This document shows, piece after piece, positions 9,177 to 17,920 of a stretch of 64,000 nucleotides of DNA. The notes under the pieces were generated by a model. The model ran no database searches and was not told where the DNA came from. It saw only the letters and a list, made by a program, of their open reading frames with translations. Positions within the stretch are counted from its first letter, which is position 1, and each line of letters begins with the position of its first letter. This stretch comes from Lysobacteraceae bacterium NML07-0707. GTDB lineage: Bacteria > Pseudomonadota > Gammaproteobacteria > Xanthomonadales > Xanthomonadaceae. The stretch spans positions 58,051-122,050 of the forward strand of contig NWQT01000007.1 of assembly GCA_002798295.1 (NCBI GenBank). The letters are read 5' to 3'. A program made the position numbers and the translations under genes.

Positions 9177-9265
9177 TGGTAATTCCTAGCCTTTCCGGAC
9201 CAGAACAGTTCTGATGCTCTGGATAGAAGTCTGCCTCAAAAGCTTGTGTAGCAAGGGTTTAAAAG
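9177..9265. mobile_element. Right-end fragment of a second, IS1595-like element
   Basis: These 89 bp, starting TGGTAATTCCTAGCC, match the reverse complement of 20360-20447 with about three differences. At the other locus they form one end of a broken element whose opposite end at 19731 has the same inverted repeat. Here they directly abut the left end of IS481 copy 2. Bases 8980-9176 upstream hold no gene that I can support. Confidence 0.7.
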
Positions 9266-10211
9266 TGTTCAGTCTCATCATTAGATGGCTCGGCGCAATC
9301 CTAAAGCGTTCAGGCTGTGCGTCCCACTGTTTGCAGATGAATTCGTAGGGCGTGAGCCCTTTCAAGGTCTTGAGTCTGCGAGCGAAGTTGTAGGCGTCCA
9401 TGAAACCGGCCAGGTGTTGTTGCAGCTGTGCGTGATCGTCGTAATGGAAGCGTTTGACGGTGGCCTCCTTGATGGTTCGGTTCATCCGTTCGACCTGTCC
9501 ATTCGTCCAGGGATGCTTGAGCTGGGTCAGACGGTGCTCGATGCCATGCTCTTTACACACCCGGGTGAAGATGTGCTCCAGGCAATACCGGTCACGACGG
9601 CGGTTGGTGAATTGGATGCCGTTGTCGGTCAGCACCGTGTGGATGTGGTCGGGCGCGGTATCCATCAAATTGCGCAGAAACTGCGCTGCTACCATCTTGG
9701 TGGCGCGGCGATGCAGCTCGGCGTAAGCGAACTTCGACGTTCTGTCGATGGCAACAAACAGGTAGAGCCTGCCTTCAGCGGTATGCACCTCGGCAATATC
9801 GACATGGAAGTAGCCGATGGGATAACGCTTGAAGGTTTTTTTGACGGGCTTATCGCCTTCAGGTTCAGGCAGCCGAGAGATGCCATGGCGCTGCAAACAG
9901 CGATGCAGCGAGGAGCGCGTCAGATGCGGGATGGTTGCTTGCAAGGCATACAGACAGTCATCCAGCGGCAGCAGGGTGTGCTTGCGGAAAGCAACGATGG
10001 CGGCCTCTTCCTCAATGGACAACACGGTAGAGCGCGGCTGCCCGGGGCCGGTAGGCAGGTCGGCCACCGAGGTGCGTTTCTTCCACTTGGCCACCGTTTT
10101 GGGGTTGATGCCATAACGCTTGGCCAGCACTCTCAAGCTCTCTTGACTATTTTGTATTGCTCGGCGGGTTGCCTCTGTCGTCGTGGCGCTTGCATGAAGA
10201 ATCTGGCCCAT
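9186..10211 (-). CDS. IS481-family transposase, copy 2
   Basis: It has the same HTH and DDE core as copy 1. Scattered substitutions include VHTAEG for VYTAEG, LTQL for LTQV, HYDD for HCDD and LAGF for LASF. The start is MGQILHAS with GGAAGGA upstream. As in copy 1 there is no stop codon within the IS. The frame reads through the terminal repeat into the 9177-9265 fragment and ends in a 26-residue tail beginning TFKPLLHKLLRQ, which is really sequence of the other element. Confidence 0.85.
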   Translation of the reverse strand: MGQILHASATTTEATRRAIQNSQESLRVLAKRYGINPKTVAKWKKRTSVADLPTGPGQPRSTVLSIEEEAAIVAFRKHTLLPLDDCLYALQATIPHLTRSSLHRCLQRHGISRLPEPEGDKPVKKTFKRYPIGYFHVDIAEVHTAEGRLYLFVAIDRTSKFAYAELHRRATKMVAAQFLRNLMDTAPDHIHTVLTDNGIQFTNRRRDRYCLEHIFTRVCKEHGIEHRLTQLKHPWTNGQVERMNRTIKEATVKRFHYDDHAQLQQHLAGFMDAYNFARRLKTLKGLTPYEFICKQWDAQPERFRIAPSHLMMRLNTFKPLLHKLLRQTSIQSIRTVLVRKG

Positions 10212-10267
10212 AGTCCTTCCTTCCATTCGGGGGAGAAGATTGAACCATCAAAGTCTGGGATCAAACA
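9266..10267 (-). mobile_element. IS481-family insertion sequence, copy 2 (1002 bp)
   Basis: It is collinear with copy 1 (6412-7413), with the same TGTT-starting imperfect inverted repeats and the same orientation. The right end lies only 3 bp from the stop codon of the MFS gene at 10271. The left end abuts the fragment at 9177-9265. No direct target repeat is seen, which fits a rearranged rather than a simple insertion. Confidence 0.85.
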
Positions 10268-10270
10268 CCC

Positions 10271-11602
10271 CTAAAGAGTCAATATATTGGGTAAGCGTTT
10301 TTGATGACGTATCACCTGCAAGGCACTCAGCAGCATCGCCACAGTGACACCGATACCCGCCACAAACACCATGCGCGAGCCGAACATCGCCAGCCATTTG
10401 TGCAGCCAGACAAAGCCGAGGTCGCCACCGCGATACACCGCCGTGTCGATGAATGCCTTGGCCTTGTAGCGCGACTCGCGGCTGACACGGGTATAGAGGG
10501 TTTCGCGCGCCGGTTTTGCCAGCGCAAACTCACCGGCGCGGGTCACGATCTGGGCAAGCGCCACAAATAGCGGCATCGGCGACATGGCCAGCAGGCTGTA
10601 GCCTGCCAAAATGGCAAATCCCGGAATCAAGAGCGCCGGGGTGATGCCATGGCGGCGCAGCAGCCAACGGGTCAGGAATAGCTGCACCAGCAGCGTCAGG
10701 CCATTGATGGCCCAGTCGATACGCGAATAAAAACGGGTGGCATCACTGGCATCCGGGTAAGCGACACGCACGATGGCGGCCTGTTCGTTATACAGCAAAG
10801 TTCCCACACCCACGCCAAAAAACATCAAGAGTGCCAGCGCGCGCAGCAGCGGATCGGTTGCCACCAGCTTCATGCCTGCCCAGACCGAGCCGCCCATGGC
10901 CTTGCCCGACTGCGCCTGGCCTTGCTGTTGCTCACGTTGAAGGGCATGTGGGCGCAATTGCATGATGCAGAAAAGACAGGCCATCAAAAAGCCGATGGAC
11001 ACCAGCAGCAGATTGCCCACCCCGATGATGCCGACCAGAAAATTGGTAATCGCAGGGCCGGTCAAAGCGCCAATGGTGCCGCCTGCGCCGATAAAGCCAT
11101 ATACCCGCTTGGCCTGGTCGTTATCGAACACATCGGCCATATAGCTCCAGAACACCGATACCGCGAACAGGTTGAACACCGCGACCCAGATGAAAAACAG
11201 TGCGCCACGGCCAGGAAGCTGCTGCTCGAATGCCCACCAGAAGCCCCCCAGGCAGGCGATGAACAATACATACACTGCAGGCAAAAATACCCGGCGCGGA
11301 AAGCGCGATACCAGCGCACCATACAGAGGCTGCAAAACCAGCATCGCAATGAAAGTGCCGGTAAACAGGATTTGCAGGGTGAAGTCCTTGAGTGCCCAGC
11401 CACGCGCTGCCGCCCAGTCAATCAGGCCCTGCGGAAACACCGCCAACACATCCGCTGATGCGCCCATCGCCTCACGCACCGGGCGCAGCACGTAGTAGCC
11501 ACATAGCAGGCAGAAAAAATACAACAAGGCCCAAAGCAGGGCCGGCGATCCGGCAAGCTCGGCACGAAGTCGTGCCAGGGCGGAAGCGTCAGGGGAGGAC
11601 AT
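10271..11602 (-). CDS. MFS transporter, NTP/NDP-exchanger-like
   Basis: A 443-residue polytopic inner-membrane protein with about 12 hydrophobic segments. Early motifs such as FFCLLCGYYVLRPVREAMG and the later PARETLYTRVSRESRYKAKA resemble the bacterial branch related to ATP:ADP antiporters rather than sugar or drug MFS carriers. The substrate is unknown. The ATG at 11602 has GGAG seven bases upstream; an upstream ATG at 11614 is less well placed. IS481 copy 2 sits immediately after the stop codon, so any native downstream partner has been displaced. Confidence 0.75.
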   Translation of the reverse strand: MSSPDASALARLRAELAGSPALLWALLYFFCLLCGYYVLRPVREAMGASADVLAVFPQGLIDWAAARGWALKDFTLQILFTGTFIAMLVLQPLYGALVSRFPRRVFLPAVYVLFIACLGGFWWAFEQQLPGRGALFFIWVAVFNLFAVSVFWSYMADVFDNDQAKRVYGFIGAGGTIGALTGPAITNFLVGIIGVGNLLLVSIGFLMACLFCIMQLRPHALQREQQQGQAQSGKAMGGSVWAGMKLVATDPLLRALALLMFFGVGVGTLLYNEQAAIVRVAYPDASDATRFYSRIDWAINGLTLLVQLFLTRWLLRRHGITPALLIPGFAILAGYSLLAMSPMPLFVALAQIVTRAGEFALAKPARETLYTRVSRESRYKAKAFIDTAVYRGGDLGFVWLHKWLAMFGSRMVFVAGIGVTVAMLLSALQVIRHQKRLPNILTL

Positions 11603-11783
11603 GCTTGGCTCCATTCAATCCAGCGCACGTTAGCCCATCGCAGTGGCGCTGGCTAGGAACCATCACCAAACAAGCAGGACAGGCTTTTGCAATCAATATG
11701 TTGTATGCACAATTTGCGCATATTCATGCACTTTCATGCCACAGGCATTAGTATCAGGCGCATCGTCCTTGAATGAAAGCACC

Positions 11784-13142
11784 ATGAGCCTGGTCACACG
11801 CAAACGCCTTCTCCCTGCGCTGCTTGCATTGCAATTTGGCGTGATGGCATTGCTCCCCAGCCACACCGTGCTGGCGCAAACTGATAACCGCCGCACAGGT
11901 GGTCTGGTCGCGCAGCCCGGCTCTCCCCTGGATGAATATCTCAAAGCGCGCGAGCTGCGACAACAGCAGCAAGCGCAGCCTGAAATCGTAGCCCCGCTAC
12001 CATTTGATGTGCGCACTTTCGAGCAAATGGCAAGGCAGATCGTCGCCAATCAGCGCGTCCCCGGTCTGGCCGTTGCCATTGTCAAGGACGGAAAAATCCT
12101 TTCCGCACGCGGCTATGGCGTCACTGACACCCTCAATCCACGACCGGTGGATGCCCATACCGTATTCCGTCTGGCATCACTGTCGAAAACTTTTTCCGGC
12201 ACGCTCGGCGGGATGCTGGTAGAGGAAGGCGCACTTGACCTGCATCAGCCTGTGGTGCGCTATTTCCCCGAGTTCCGCTTGCGCAGTGCCGATGCCACAT
12301 CAAGGCTTTCGGTTGCCAATCTTTTGAGTCATAGCATTGGTTTGCCGCGCACCGCATTTGACCGCGATATTCAGGCCAATGCCAGCTATTCAAGTGTGCG
12401 TGCCAAACTGGCCGCAGCGCCACTTTCCTGCGGACCTGGCGAGTGCTATTCCTACCAGAACGTCGCCTTCAGCGTATTTGGTGACGTCGTGCATGGTGCT
12501 ACCGGACGGCTCTTTGATGATCATATCCAGCGCCGGATTTTCAAGCCACTGGGCATGCATGATGCCAGCCTGGGGCTTGAGGGCATCACCCGCAGCCCCA
12601 GCTGGGCCAAGCCGCATATCCGCGCCGGCAGCGGCTGGCGCTCCTTGATGCCCAAGCCCACCTACTATCGCCTGGGGCCTGCGGCCGGTGTCAATGCCAG
12701 CGCCACCGACATGGCGCAATATCTTCTGGCGCAGACCGGCCACCGCCCGGATATCATTTCGCCGCAGCTACTCAATACCATCCGCACCTCACGCATTGAT
12801 ACCCCCAGTGAAATGCGCGCTGCCGGCTGGCGCCGCGAACGGCTGTATTCGGCCGGATACGGTATGGGCTGGCGGGTTTACAACTATGCCGGCCAGCCGA
12901 TGTATTTCCACGGCGGCGCGGTTCAGGGCTACCGCGCCGCGATGGCCGTATTACCACGCCAGGATCTGGGTGTGGCCATCCTCTGGAATGGCGAGAGCAG
13001 CCTGCCTTCCGGGCTTTTGCCCACCATCCTCGACAGCGCCATCGGCCTGCCACAAACTGCTTGGCTGAAGCTCGATGGCTTGCCTGGCAGTGAGGCCTTC
13101 GAAGGCATGAGTGAGGCCATTAATAGTAGCGGTGGGCAGTAA
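11784..13142 (+). CDS. Secreted serine hydrolase, class C beta-lactamase fold
   Basis: A 452-residue protein with a signal peptide (cleavage likely after TVLA-Q near residue 31). The penicillin-binding triad is complete: SxxK at Ser132-Lys135, YxN at 224-226 and HGG at 376-378. Family members include esterases, D-amino-acid peptidases and class C beta-lactamases; the HGG in place of KTG favours an esterase or peptidase. The upstream frame is open from 11643, but the ATG at 11784 begins the signal peptide. A small membrane-protein gene follows 14 bp later. Confidence 0.85.
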   Translation: MSLVTRKRLLPALLALQFGVMALLPSHTVLAQTDNRRTGGLVAQPGSPLDEYLKARELRQQQQAQPEIVAPLPFDVRTFEQMARQIVANQRVPGLAVAIVKDGKILSARGYGVTDTLNPRPVDAHTVFRLASLSKTFSGTLGGMLVEEGALDLHQPVVRYFPEFRLRSADATSRLSVANLLSHSIGLPRTAFDRDIQANASYSSVRAKLAAAPLSCGPGECYSYQNVAFSVFGDVVHGATGRLFDDHIQRRIFKPLGMHDASLGLEGITRSPSWAKPHIRAGSGWRSLMPKPTYYRLGPAAGVNASATDMAQYLLAQTGHRPDIISPQLLNTIRTSRIDTPSEMRAAGWRRERLYSAGYGMGWRVYNYAGQPMYFHGGAVQGYRAAMAVLPRQDLGVAILWNGESSLPSGLLPTILDSAIGLPQTAWLKLDGLPGSEAFEGMSEAINSSGGQ

Positions 13143-13156
13143 GTCTTGAGCATGCA

Positions 13157-13579
13157 ATGAACAAGCGCTTCTGGCTTTGCGGCATAGTGACCGGCATTGC
13201 GGCTTTGGTATTGAGCTTCCTGATTCATGGTCTGCTATTGCAAGAAGACTATGCCGCGCTGGTTGCCCGCGGTCTTGTCCGCGGCGCAGAAGATGGCATG
13301 CGCCATCTGCCATGGATGTTGCTTGCACATGTTTTGACTGGTTTTGGCCTGACCTGGCTGTACAGCCTTGTGCATCAGCATGCCACCACACCACGCGATG
13401 GGCTGCGGTTTGGCGCCGTGATGGCGTTGACCGCCACCATTCCCGGCTATTTGGTCTTTTACGCGCTACAGCCCTGGCCCGTGCAATTGTTCGCCAAGCA
13501 AATAGCGCTTGGCATCACCGCCACACTCATGCTTGGCCTGTTGCTGTCCTGGCTAGAGCCACGCCGGGTGGCGTTGTAG
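13157..13579 (+). CDS. Small membrane protein of unknown function
   Basis: A 140-residue protein with three to four predicted membrane helices (about residues 5-25, 50-70, 85-105, 112-133). No catalytic motif is recognisable. It lies 14 bp after the serine hydrolase and is probably cotranscribed. A hairpin follows the stop codon, and the convergent TonB-dependent receptor gene begins beyond it. Confidence 0.7.
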   Translation: MNKRFWLCGIVTGIAALVLSFLIHGLLLQEDYAALVARGLVRGAEDGMRHLPWMLLAHVLTGFGLTWLYSLVHQHATTPRDGLRFGAVMALTATIPGYLVFYALQPWPVQLFAKQIALGITATLMLGLLLSWLEPRRVAL

Positions 13580-13593
13580 CGCCTTGCCGGGCT

Positions 13594-13613
13594 GGCGGGC
13601 ATCCTTGCCCGCC
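13594..13613. terminator. Hairpin between convergent genes
   Basis: A 7-bp perfect stem GGCGGGC / GCCCGCC with loop ATCCTT, followed on the plus strand by GCTGTTTGCT. It lies between the membrane protein and the receptor gene and could serve either strand. Confidence 0.5.
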
Positions 13614-13622
13614 GCTGTTTGC

Positions 13623-15977
13623 TCAGAACGAAAACGCAGCGCTGATGCGGAAGTTGCGACCCGGAGCGGTGTAGCGGCCAAGGCCGATATGGCTGACCCC
13701 GCCGTGCTGGACAACCGGGCTAACGGTGACATTGGTGATGCGCGGCCACGGGGTGTATTCGCGATCGAACAGGTTGTACACCCCGGCATTGAAGCGCCAG
13801 TTTTCGCTCGGTCGATAGTTGGCAGTCAAATCCACCGTCGTCCAGGCCGCACTGAGCGGGCGGTCATTGGCGCCGGTGAACTGGTTGCGCAGTGAGGCCA
13901 CATCGCTTGGTTTTTTGGCCAAAGTATGAGTCACATTGGTATTGATGCTCAGCTTCTGGTTGGCACTGGTCCAGCGCAGTCCCAACAAGCCACGGCCGGG
14001 GTTGATGGACTCCAGCGGTTTGCCATCGGCAAAGCTGCCGCTATTTTGTGACCAGGTTGCGCGCAGCATCCAGGCGCTGCCAAGGCGCACCATGCTTTCC
14101 AGCTCGAAGCCCTTGATGGTGGCTTTGAGGCCATTCACCGGGGTGATATAGCGATTGCCTTGTTCAGTCCGGCAGGTTTGCTTGGGCGGCGTACCAGTGC
14201 AGACGCGGTAGGCAATGTCCGGGGTACGGGTTACGTAGTCGGTGGTGATGAGGTTGTCGTACACATCGCGGAACACCGAAACGCCGACGTGGGCATTGGC
14301 GCTCTGCCAGCGCCAGCCAAGCTCCAGGTTGAGGCTCTTTTCCGCTTCAAGATGGGGGTTGGAGGCCTGGTTCCAGTAATAGACTTCTTCGCCGGTGGCC
14401 ACATTGGTAGCGATGCTGGAGCTCAAGTTGAGGAACATGTTGCTGGCGCTCGGTGCGCGGAAGCCGCGCCCGGTTTGCAGCCACAGGGTATTGTGCGCAT
14501 CCACTTTCCAGTCAAGCCCGGCACTCCAGCTCGGCGCCGAGAATTTGGCCGGCTGCTGCAGTGCACCCACACGGTCGGGGAAGTGTTTGGTTGCGGTAGC
14601 TTCGTACTGGTAGCTGTCATAGCGCGCGCCCAAGCTCAGACCCAGACGGTCGTTCATCAGGCGAATTTGGTCGCGCAGATACAGGTTCCAGCTGCGGCTT
14701 TCGATGTCCGGCAGACGGCCACCCTGCAAATACGGGTCACGGGTGATGTTGCCGCTGGTTTCATAAAAGCTGCGGTAGTCGAGCTGGGCGATATCACCGT
14801 TTTGCCAGGACAGGCCGTAAATCAGCCGATGGGTGATGGCATCGCCCCAGCGTTTGTCAAAATCCAGGGTGAACTGGTTTTGACGCTGCCTAGAGGAGCG
14901 ATCATCCAGTCGCCAGCAGGCTTCGCGGCGGTTGGCACAGCTACCGCTCAAGCCAAAAATGCGGGTGTGCGCGATGTTTTCCGATGTCTGGCGTGCAAGG
15001 CGCAGTTCCAGCTCATCGAACATGGCGTTTTTGCCATTCCAGGTCCAGTTGAGGCCATAGCGGTCACGGTGGCTTTCATCATCGCCCCAGCGCTCGATAT
15101 AAACCGTGCCCGGGCCGTGGATACGCCCCAGATTCTCAATCAGGCTCTCACCGCGGTTACGCTCGTAATGCAGGCCGATGCGGTGTGCCGGATTCAGTAC
15201 GAAATCCACTTTGGCAAGAATATTGCGATTCTCATAGCTGAGCGGGTCGCGGATGCGGCGATCAGGGCCAATACGCGCCGGGCTGTCGGCATACCAGCCC
15301 TGGGTTTCATGACCACGGCGCTGGGTATAGACCAGCATTGATTCCACCATGCCGGTACGGTTGGCCAGAGTCAGGGTGCCATTGGTTTCGTCATTGACGC
15401 TGGCGTGTCCGAGTTTCAGGCCGAAGTAGGTGTCATTGACGCCGGGCTTCAGATAGTCATACGGGTCTTTGGTACGGAACGATATCGAGCCACTTAGTGC
15501 GGCACTGCCTGCGGTGATGCTGTCAGCCCCCTTGGCGATGTCGATTTGTTTGAGGCTGTCGATATCCGGTGCGCCGCGCCCGGCACGGAAAAAGTCATAA
15601 AGCTGCGAGGCCAGGCTTTCCACCGATTCGGGCATTTCCATGCCGTCAATCTGCATGGATACGCGGTCGCCGCTCAGGCCGCGGATATTGATGCCGCTAT
15701 CTCCAAAACGCTGACCGAAATCGTTGATTTCCACGCCGGGGATATAGCGAATGGCATCTTCCAGCGAGTTGGCCATTTCTTCTTCAAGTTGTTCGGCATC
15801 GACCGTTTGCGTGTTTTGATTGGCGCTCTTGGCTTCACTGCGCTGGCCCTTGACGGTGATGCGGTCGAGGGATTCGACGCCCGCCCCGGCATCGGCGGGG
15901 GTGTTGGCAAAGGCGGCAGGGGTGAGCGCGAGGCAAATGGAAAGCGCCAATAGGCGGCGCGCAGGAATTTGAGACAT
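13623..15977 (-). CDS. TonB-dependent outer-membrane receptor, heme/hemoglobin type
   Basis: A 784-residue receptor with a signal peptide (ANT cleavage near residue 25) and a TonB-box-like DRITVKGQ segment. A plug domain follows (PGVEINDFGQ...INIRGL...VSMQIDGM), then a 22-strand barrel ending in the aromatic ISAAFSF. The plug sequence resembles the hemoglobin/transferrin/lactoferrin receptor branch. GGAGG precedes the ATG. It is the last gene of a minus-strand iron locus headed by a Fur-box-like site at 17921-17939. A 188-bp gap with a strong hairpin separates it from the EF-hand gene, so its expression may be tuned separately. Confidence 0.9.
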   Translation of the reverse strand: MSQIPARRLLALSICLALTPAAFANTPADAGAGVESLDRITVKGQRSEAKSANQNTQTVDAEQLEEEMANSLEDAIRYIPGVEINDFGQRFGDSGINIRGLSGDRVSMQIDGMEMPESVESLASQLYDFFRAGRGAPDIDSLKQIDIAKGADSITAGSAALSGSISFRTKDPYDYLKPGVNDTYFGLKLGHASVNDETNGTLTLANRTGMVESMLVYTQRRGHETQGWYADSPARIGPDRRIRDPLSYENRNILAKVDFVLNPAHRIGLHYERNRGESLIENLGRIHGPGTVYIERWGDDESHRDRYGLNWTWNGKNAMFDELELRLARQTSENIAHTRIFGLSGSCANRREACWRLDDRSSRQRQNQFTLDFDKRWGDAITHRLIYGLSWQNGDIAQLDYRSFYETSGNITRDPYLQGGRLPDIESRSWNLYLRDQIRLMNDRLGLSLGARYDSYQYEATATKHFPDRVGALQQPAKFSAPSWSAGLDWKVDAHNTLWLQTGRGFRAPSASNMFLNLSSSIATNVATGEEVYYWNQASNPHLEAEKSLNLELGWRWQSANAHVGVSVFRDVYDNLITTDYVTRTPDIAYRVCTGTPPKQTCRTEQGNRYITPVNGLKATIKGFELESMVRLGSAWMLRATWSQNSGSFADGKPLESINPGRGLLGLRWTSANQKLSINTNVTHTLAKKPSDVASLRNQFTGANDRPLSAAWTTVDLTANYRPSENWRFNAGVYNLFDREYTPWPRITNVTVSPVVQHGGVSHIGLGRYTAPGRNFRISAAFSF

Positions 15978-16128
15978 GGGTGTCCTCCAGAGGTAGTTGA
16001 AAAACGTTTTCTGGCTGCGTTCCGGTATGTCCGGGCGTGGCTGTGGGGGTCAAGAAGAATGGGGCGCGTTTGCAGATACAGGCCGCCAAGGCAGGCGCAA
16101 TGCTGCATTGGCGTGTCCCCAAAATGAC

Positions 16129-16150
16129 TGGCGCGGCCCAGGCCGCGCCA
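16129..16150 (-). terminator. Strong hairpin upstream of the TonB receptor gene
   Basis: A perfect 10-bp inverted repeat TGGCGCGGCC / GGCCGCGCCA with a 2-base centre. On the minus strand it is followed by AGTCATTTTGGGG. It lies just after the EF-hand gene and could be a partial terminator or an mRNA-stabilising structure within the operon. Confidence 0.5.
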
Positions 16151-16165
16151 GCAGGCAGAGCGGGC

Positions 16166-17017
16166 TTAGCCTTCGCTACCTCGTGCCGGGGCGGGCATTG
16201 CCACATCCACGCTGTCCACCTTGCCGTCGTTATTGCGGTCGGTGCGCTTGAACAGGTTCATGCCCGAGGCCAGATATTCGTCCCAGCGGATTTCATCGTT
16301 CTTGTCCTTGTCCAGCACCCCAAAGCGTACCCCGGCCTGACGCAGCTCACGGGTTTTCAAATCGTGGATGCGGGCATGGATGCGCTGGTTGAACTCGGCC
16401 TCGTACTCATGGCGGCTGAGCTTGCCGTCACGGTTGGCGTCGGTGCGCTTGAACTGCTCGTCACGCGCCTCATCATATTCTTCGCGCGGCAGCGTGCCGT
16501 CGCTATTGCGGTCATACAGTGCCAGCATGCCGCTCTTGGTGTGATTGGTGGGCAGGCCAAGCGTGCTGCGCGGCGTACCGGCAGGCAGGGTTTCGGGCAA
16601 TTTGCCTTCGCTATAGGCGGCAAAGGCGCGGTTGCCGGATTCGTCATAACGCTCGCGGCTGATATGGCTTTGACCCTTGGCCAGCGACTGGAAGCGGCGC
16701 TCGGTCATGGTATGGGTGGCTTCCAGCTCGGGCTTCAGGCGCTTGTCGATGCGCTCGTCAAACTCGCGCACGTATTCGAGCAGGTCAATATGGCCGTTGC
16801 GGTCAAAATCACTGGCATCAAAACGCTGGCGGCGGAAGTTTTCAAATTCTTCACGGGTCAGCATGCCGTCCTTGTTGAGGTCATGCGCATTGATGAAATT
16901 CTGCACATTATTGCCATGACCTGCGAAGGTCGGCGGCGGTGTCGGCGTGCTGGTGCTGGTGCTGGTGGTGGTGGTCTGGGCTACGGCCAGGGCGATGAAA
17001 AGCAGGGTATGAGTCAT
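16166..17017 (-). CDS. Exported protein with six EF-hand calcium-binding loops
   Basis: A 283-residue protein with a short hydrophobic leader followed by a Thr/Ser/Pro-rich linker. Six EF-hand loops can be read at about residues 46-57, 70-81, 169-180, 193-204, 236-247 and 260-271 (for example DLNKDGMLTREE, DRNSDGTLPREE and DANRDGKLSRHE). Loop 5 (DKDKNDEIRWDE) lacks the central Gly. It starts 3 bp after the DUF4198 gene, so the two are coupled. Its place in a Fur-headed operon with a TonB receptor suggests a periplasmic or surface partner for metal or heme capture. That role is inferred. Confidence 0.85.
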   Translation of the reverse strand: MTHTLLFIALAVAQTTTTSTSTSTPTPPPTFAGHGNNVQNFINAHDLNKDGMLTREEFENFRRQRFDASDFDRNGHIDLLEYVREFDERIDKRLKPELEATHTMTERRFQSLAKGQSHISRERYDESGNRAFAAYSEGKLPETLPAGTPRSTLGLPTNHTKSGMLALYDRNSDGTLPREEYDEARDEQFKRTDANRDGKLSRHEYEAEFNQRIHARIHDLKTRELRQAGVRFGVLDKDKNDEIRWDEYLASGMNLFKRTDRNNDGKVDSVDVAMPAPARGSEG

Positions 17018-17020
17018 GGT

Positions 17021-17812
17021 TTACTGCGCCAGGGTGCGGAAGGAAAGGGTGTAGGAATGGCTGTATTCGGCCACGCCGCTGGACTGCGGCGCCGGCGTGC
17101 GGTGCCGGGTCAGAGCCAGCCAGCGGGTGGCACGCTCGGAGCGGAAACTGGCATTGCCCGCAGCATCGGTAGTGAGCGTGATGACTTGCGGGGTATTGCC
17201 GGTATCGGAAACCACTTCGGTAATTTCCACCTTTTGATTGGCCAGCGGCTTGCCATCGAACAGCACGTTGAAGCGGAATTGCTCGCCCACGTACAGGTCG
17301 GTGGGATGGTCAATGGCGACGATTTCCAGCCCTTCACCATGGGCGGCCAATGCGGTGCGGTTGGGAGCGCCCACGGTCAGATAGGTTTCGGCGCGGGTGA
17401 CCGACTGGAAATTGCTGATGACTTTTGCGCCTTCGGGGATTTTTACCGCTGCATCACGGCTGGACTCGCGCTTGCCATCCACTTCCCAAACGCGGAACAG
17501 CGCGCCATAGCGCTTGCCGGTGCTGAAGCGCCAGGTGCCCGGCGTGTTGTCCAGCCGGTGCTCGGCCAGCGTGCGCGCCTTCCATACTTCCACCCGGTCA
17601 GGCGTCAGACGCTTGCCCTCGGGTGAAGTGAGCTGAAATTCGCTGTTGTCAAAAGCCGCCTCGGGGATGAAGAACTTTTCGGCAAACGAGGCCTCCATCG
17701 AAACCAGACCCCCATTGGCGGTGATTTCGCCTTTGGCGTGCAGATAAGGCGTATGTGCAGATACAGGCAAGGCGGCCAATGCCAAAAGCAGGCCGACAGT
17801 GAGCTTTTTCAT
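17021..17812 (-). CDS. DUF4198-family periplasmic protein
   Basis: A 263-residue protein with a signal peptide ending LPVSA-HTPYL, so the mature protein starts with the His often seen in this family. The fold is beta-rich, with a C-terminal domain around TLTTDAAGNASFRSE that resembles the family's Big/carboxypeptidase-regulatory-like module. DUF4198 proteins often occur beside metal transporters and TonB receptors. It is the first gene of the minus-strand operon and has a Fur-box-like palindrome about 110 bp upstream. Confidence 0.85.
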   Translation of the reverse strand: MKKLTVGLLLALAALPVSAHTPYLHAKGEITANGGLVSMEASFAEKFFIPEAAFDNSEFQLTSPEGKRLTPDRVEVWKARTLAEHRLDNTPGTWRFSTGKRYGALFRVWEVDGKRESSRDAAVKIPEGAKVISNFQSVTRAETYLTVGAPNRTALAAHGEGLEIVAIDHPTDLYVGEQFRFNVLFDGKPLANQKVEITEVVSDTGNTPQVITLTTDAAGNASFRSERATRWLALTRHRTPAPQSSGVAEYSHSYTLSFRTLAQ

Positions 17813-17920
17813 GTCGTAAACCCGGTGATAAGCAAATGGATAGGCCGATACCGCCCGATTGAACGGGTGCCGGGGCGGTACGGCGCGGGCGGCAATTTAC
17901 GACTTGTTAATGAAAATGTC

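Noticed and set aside
15980..16010. GAAAAACGTTTTC as a LacI-type operator before the TonB receptor
   Set aside because: The palindrome is short and imperfect and there is no regulator gene nearby.
16037..17626. A 529-codon plus-strand frame opposite the EF-hand and DUF4198 genes
   Set aside because: Spans two well-supported minus-strand genes and the gap between them; no recognisable protein.
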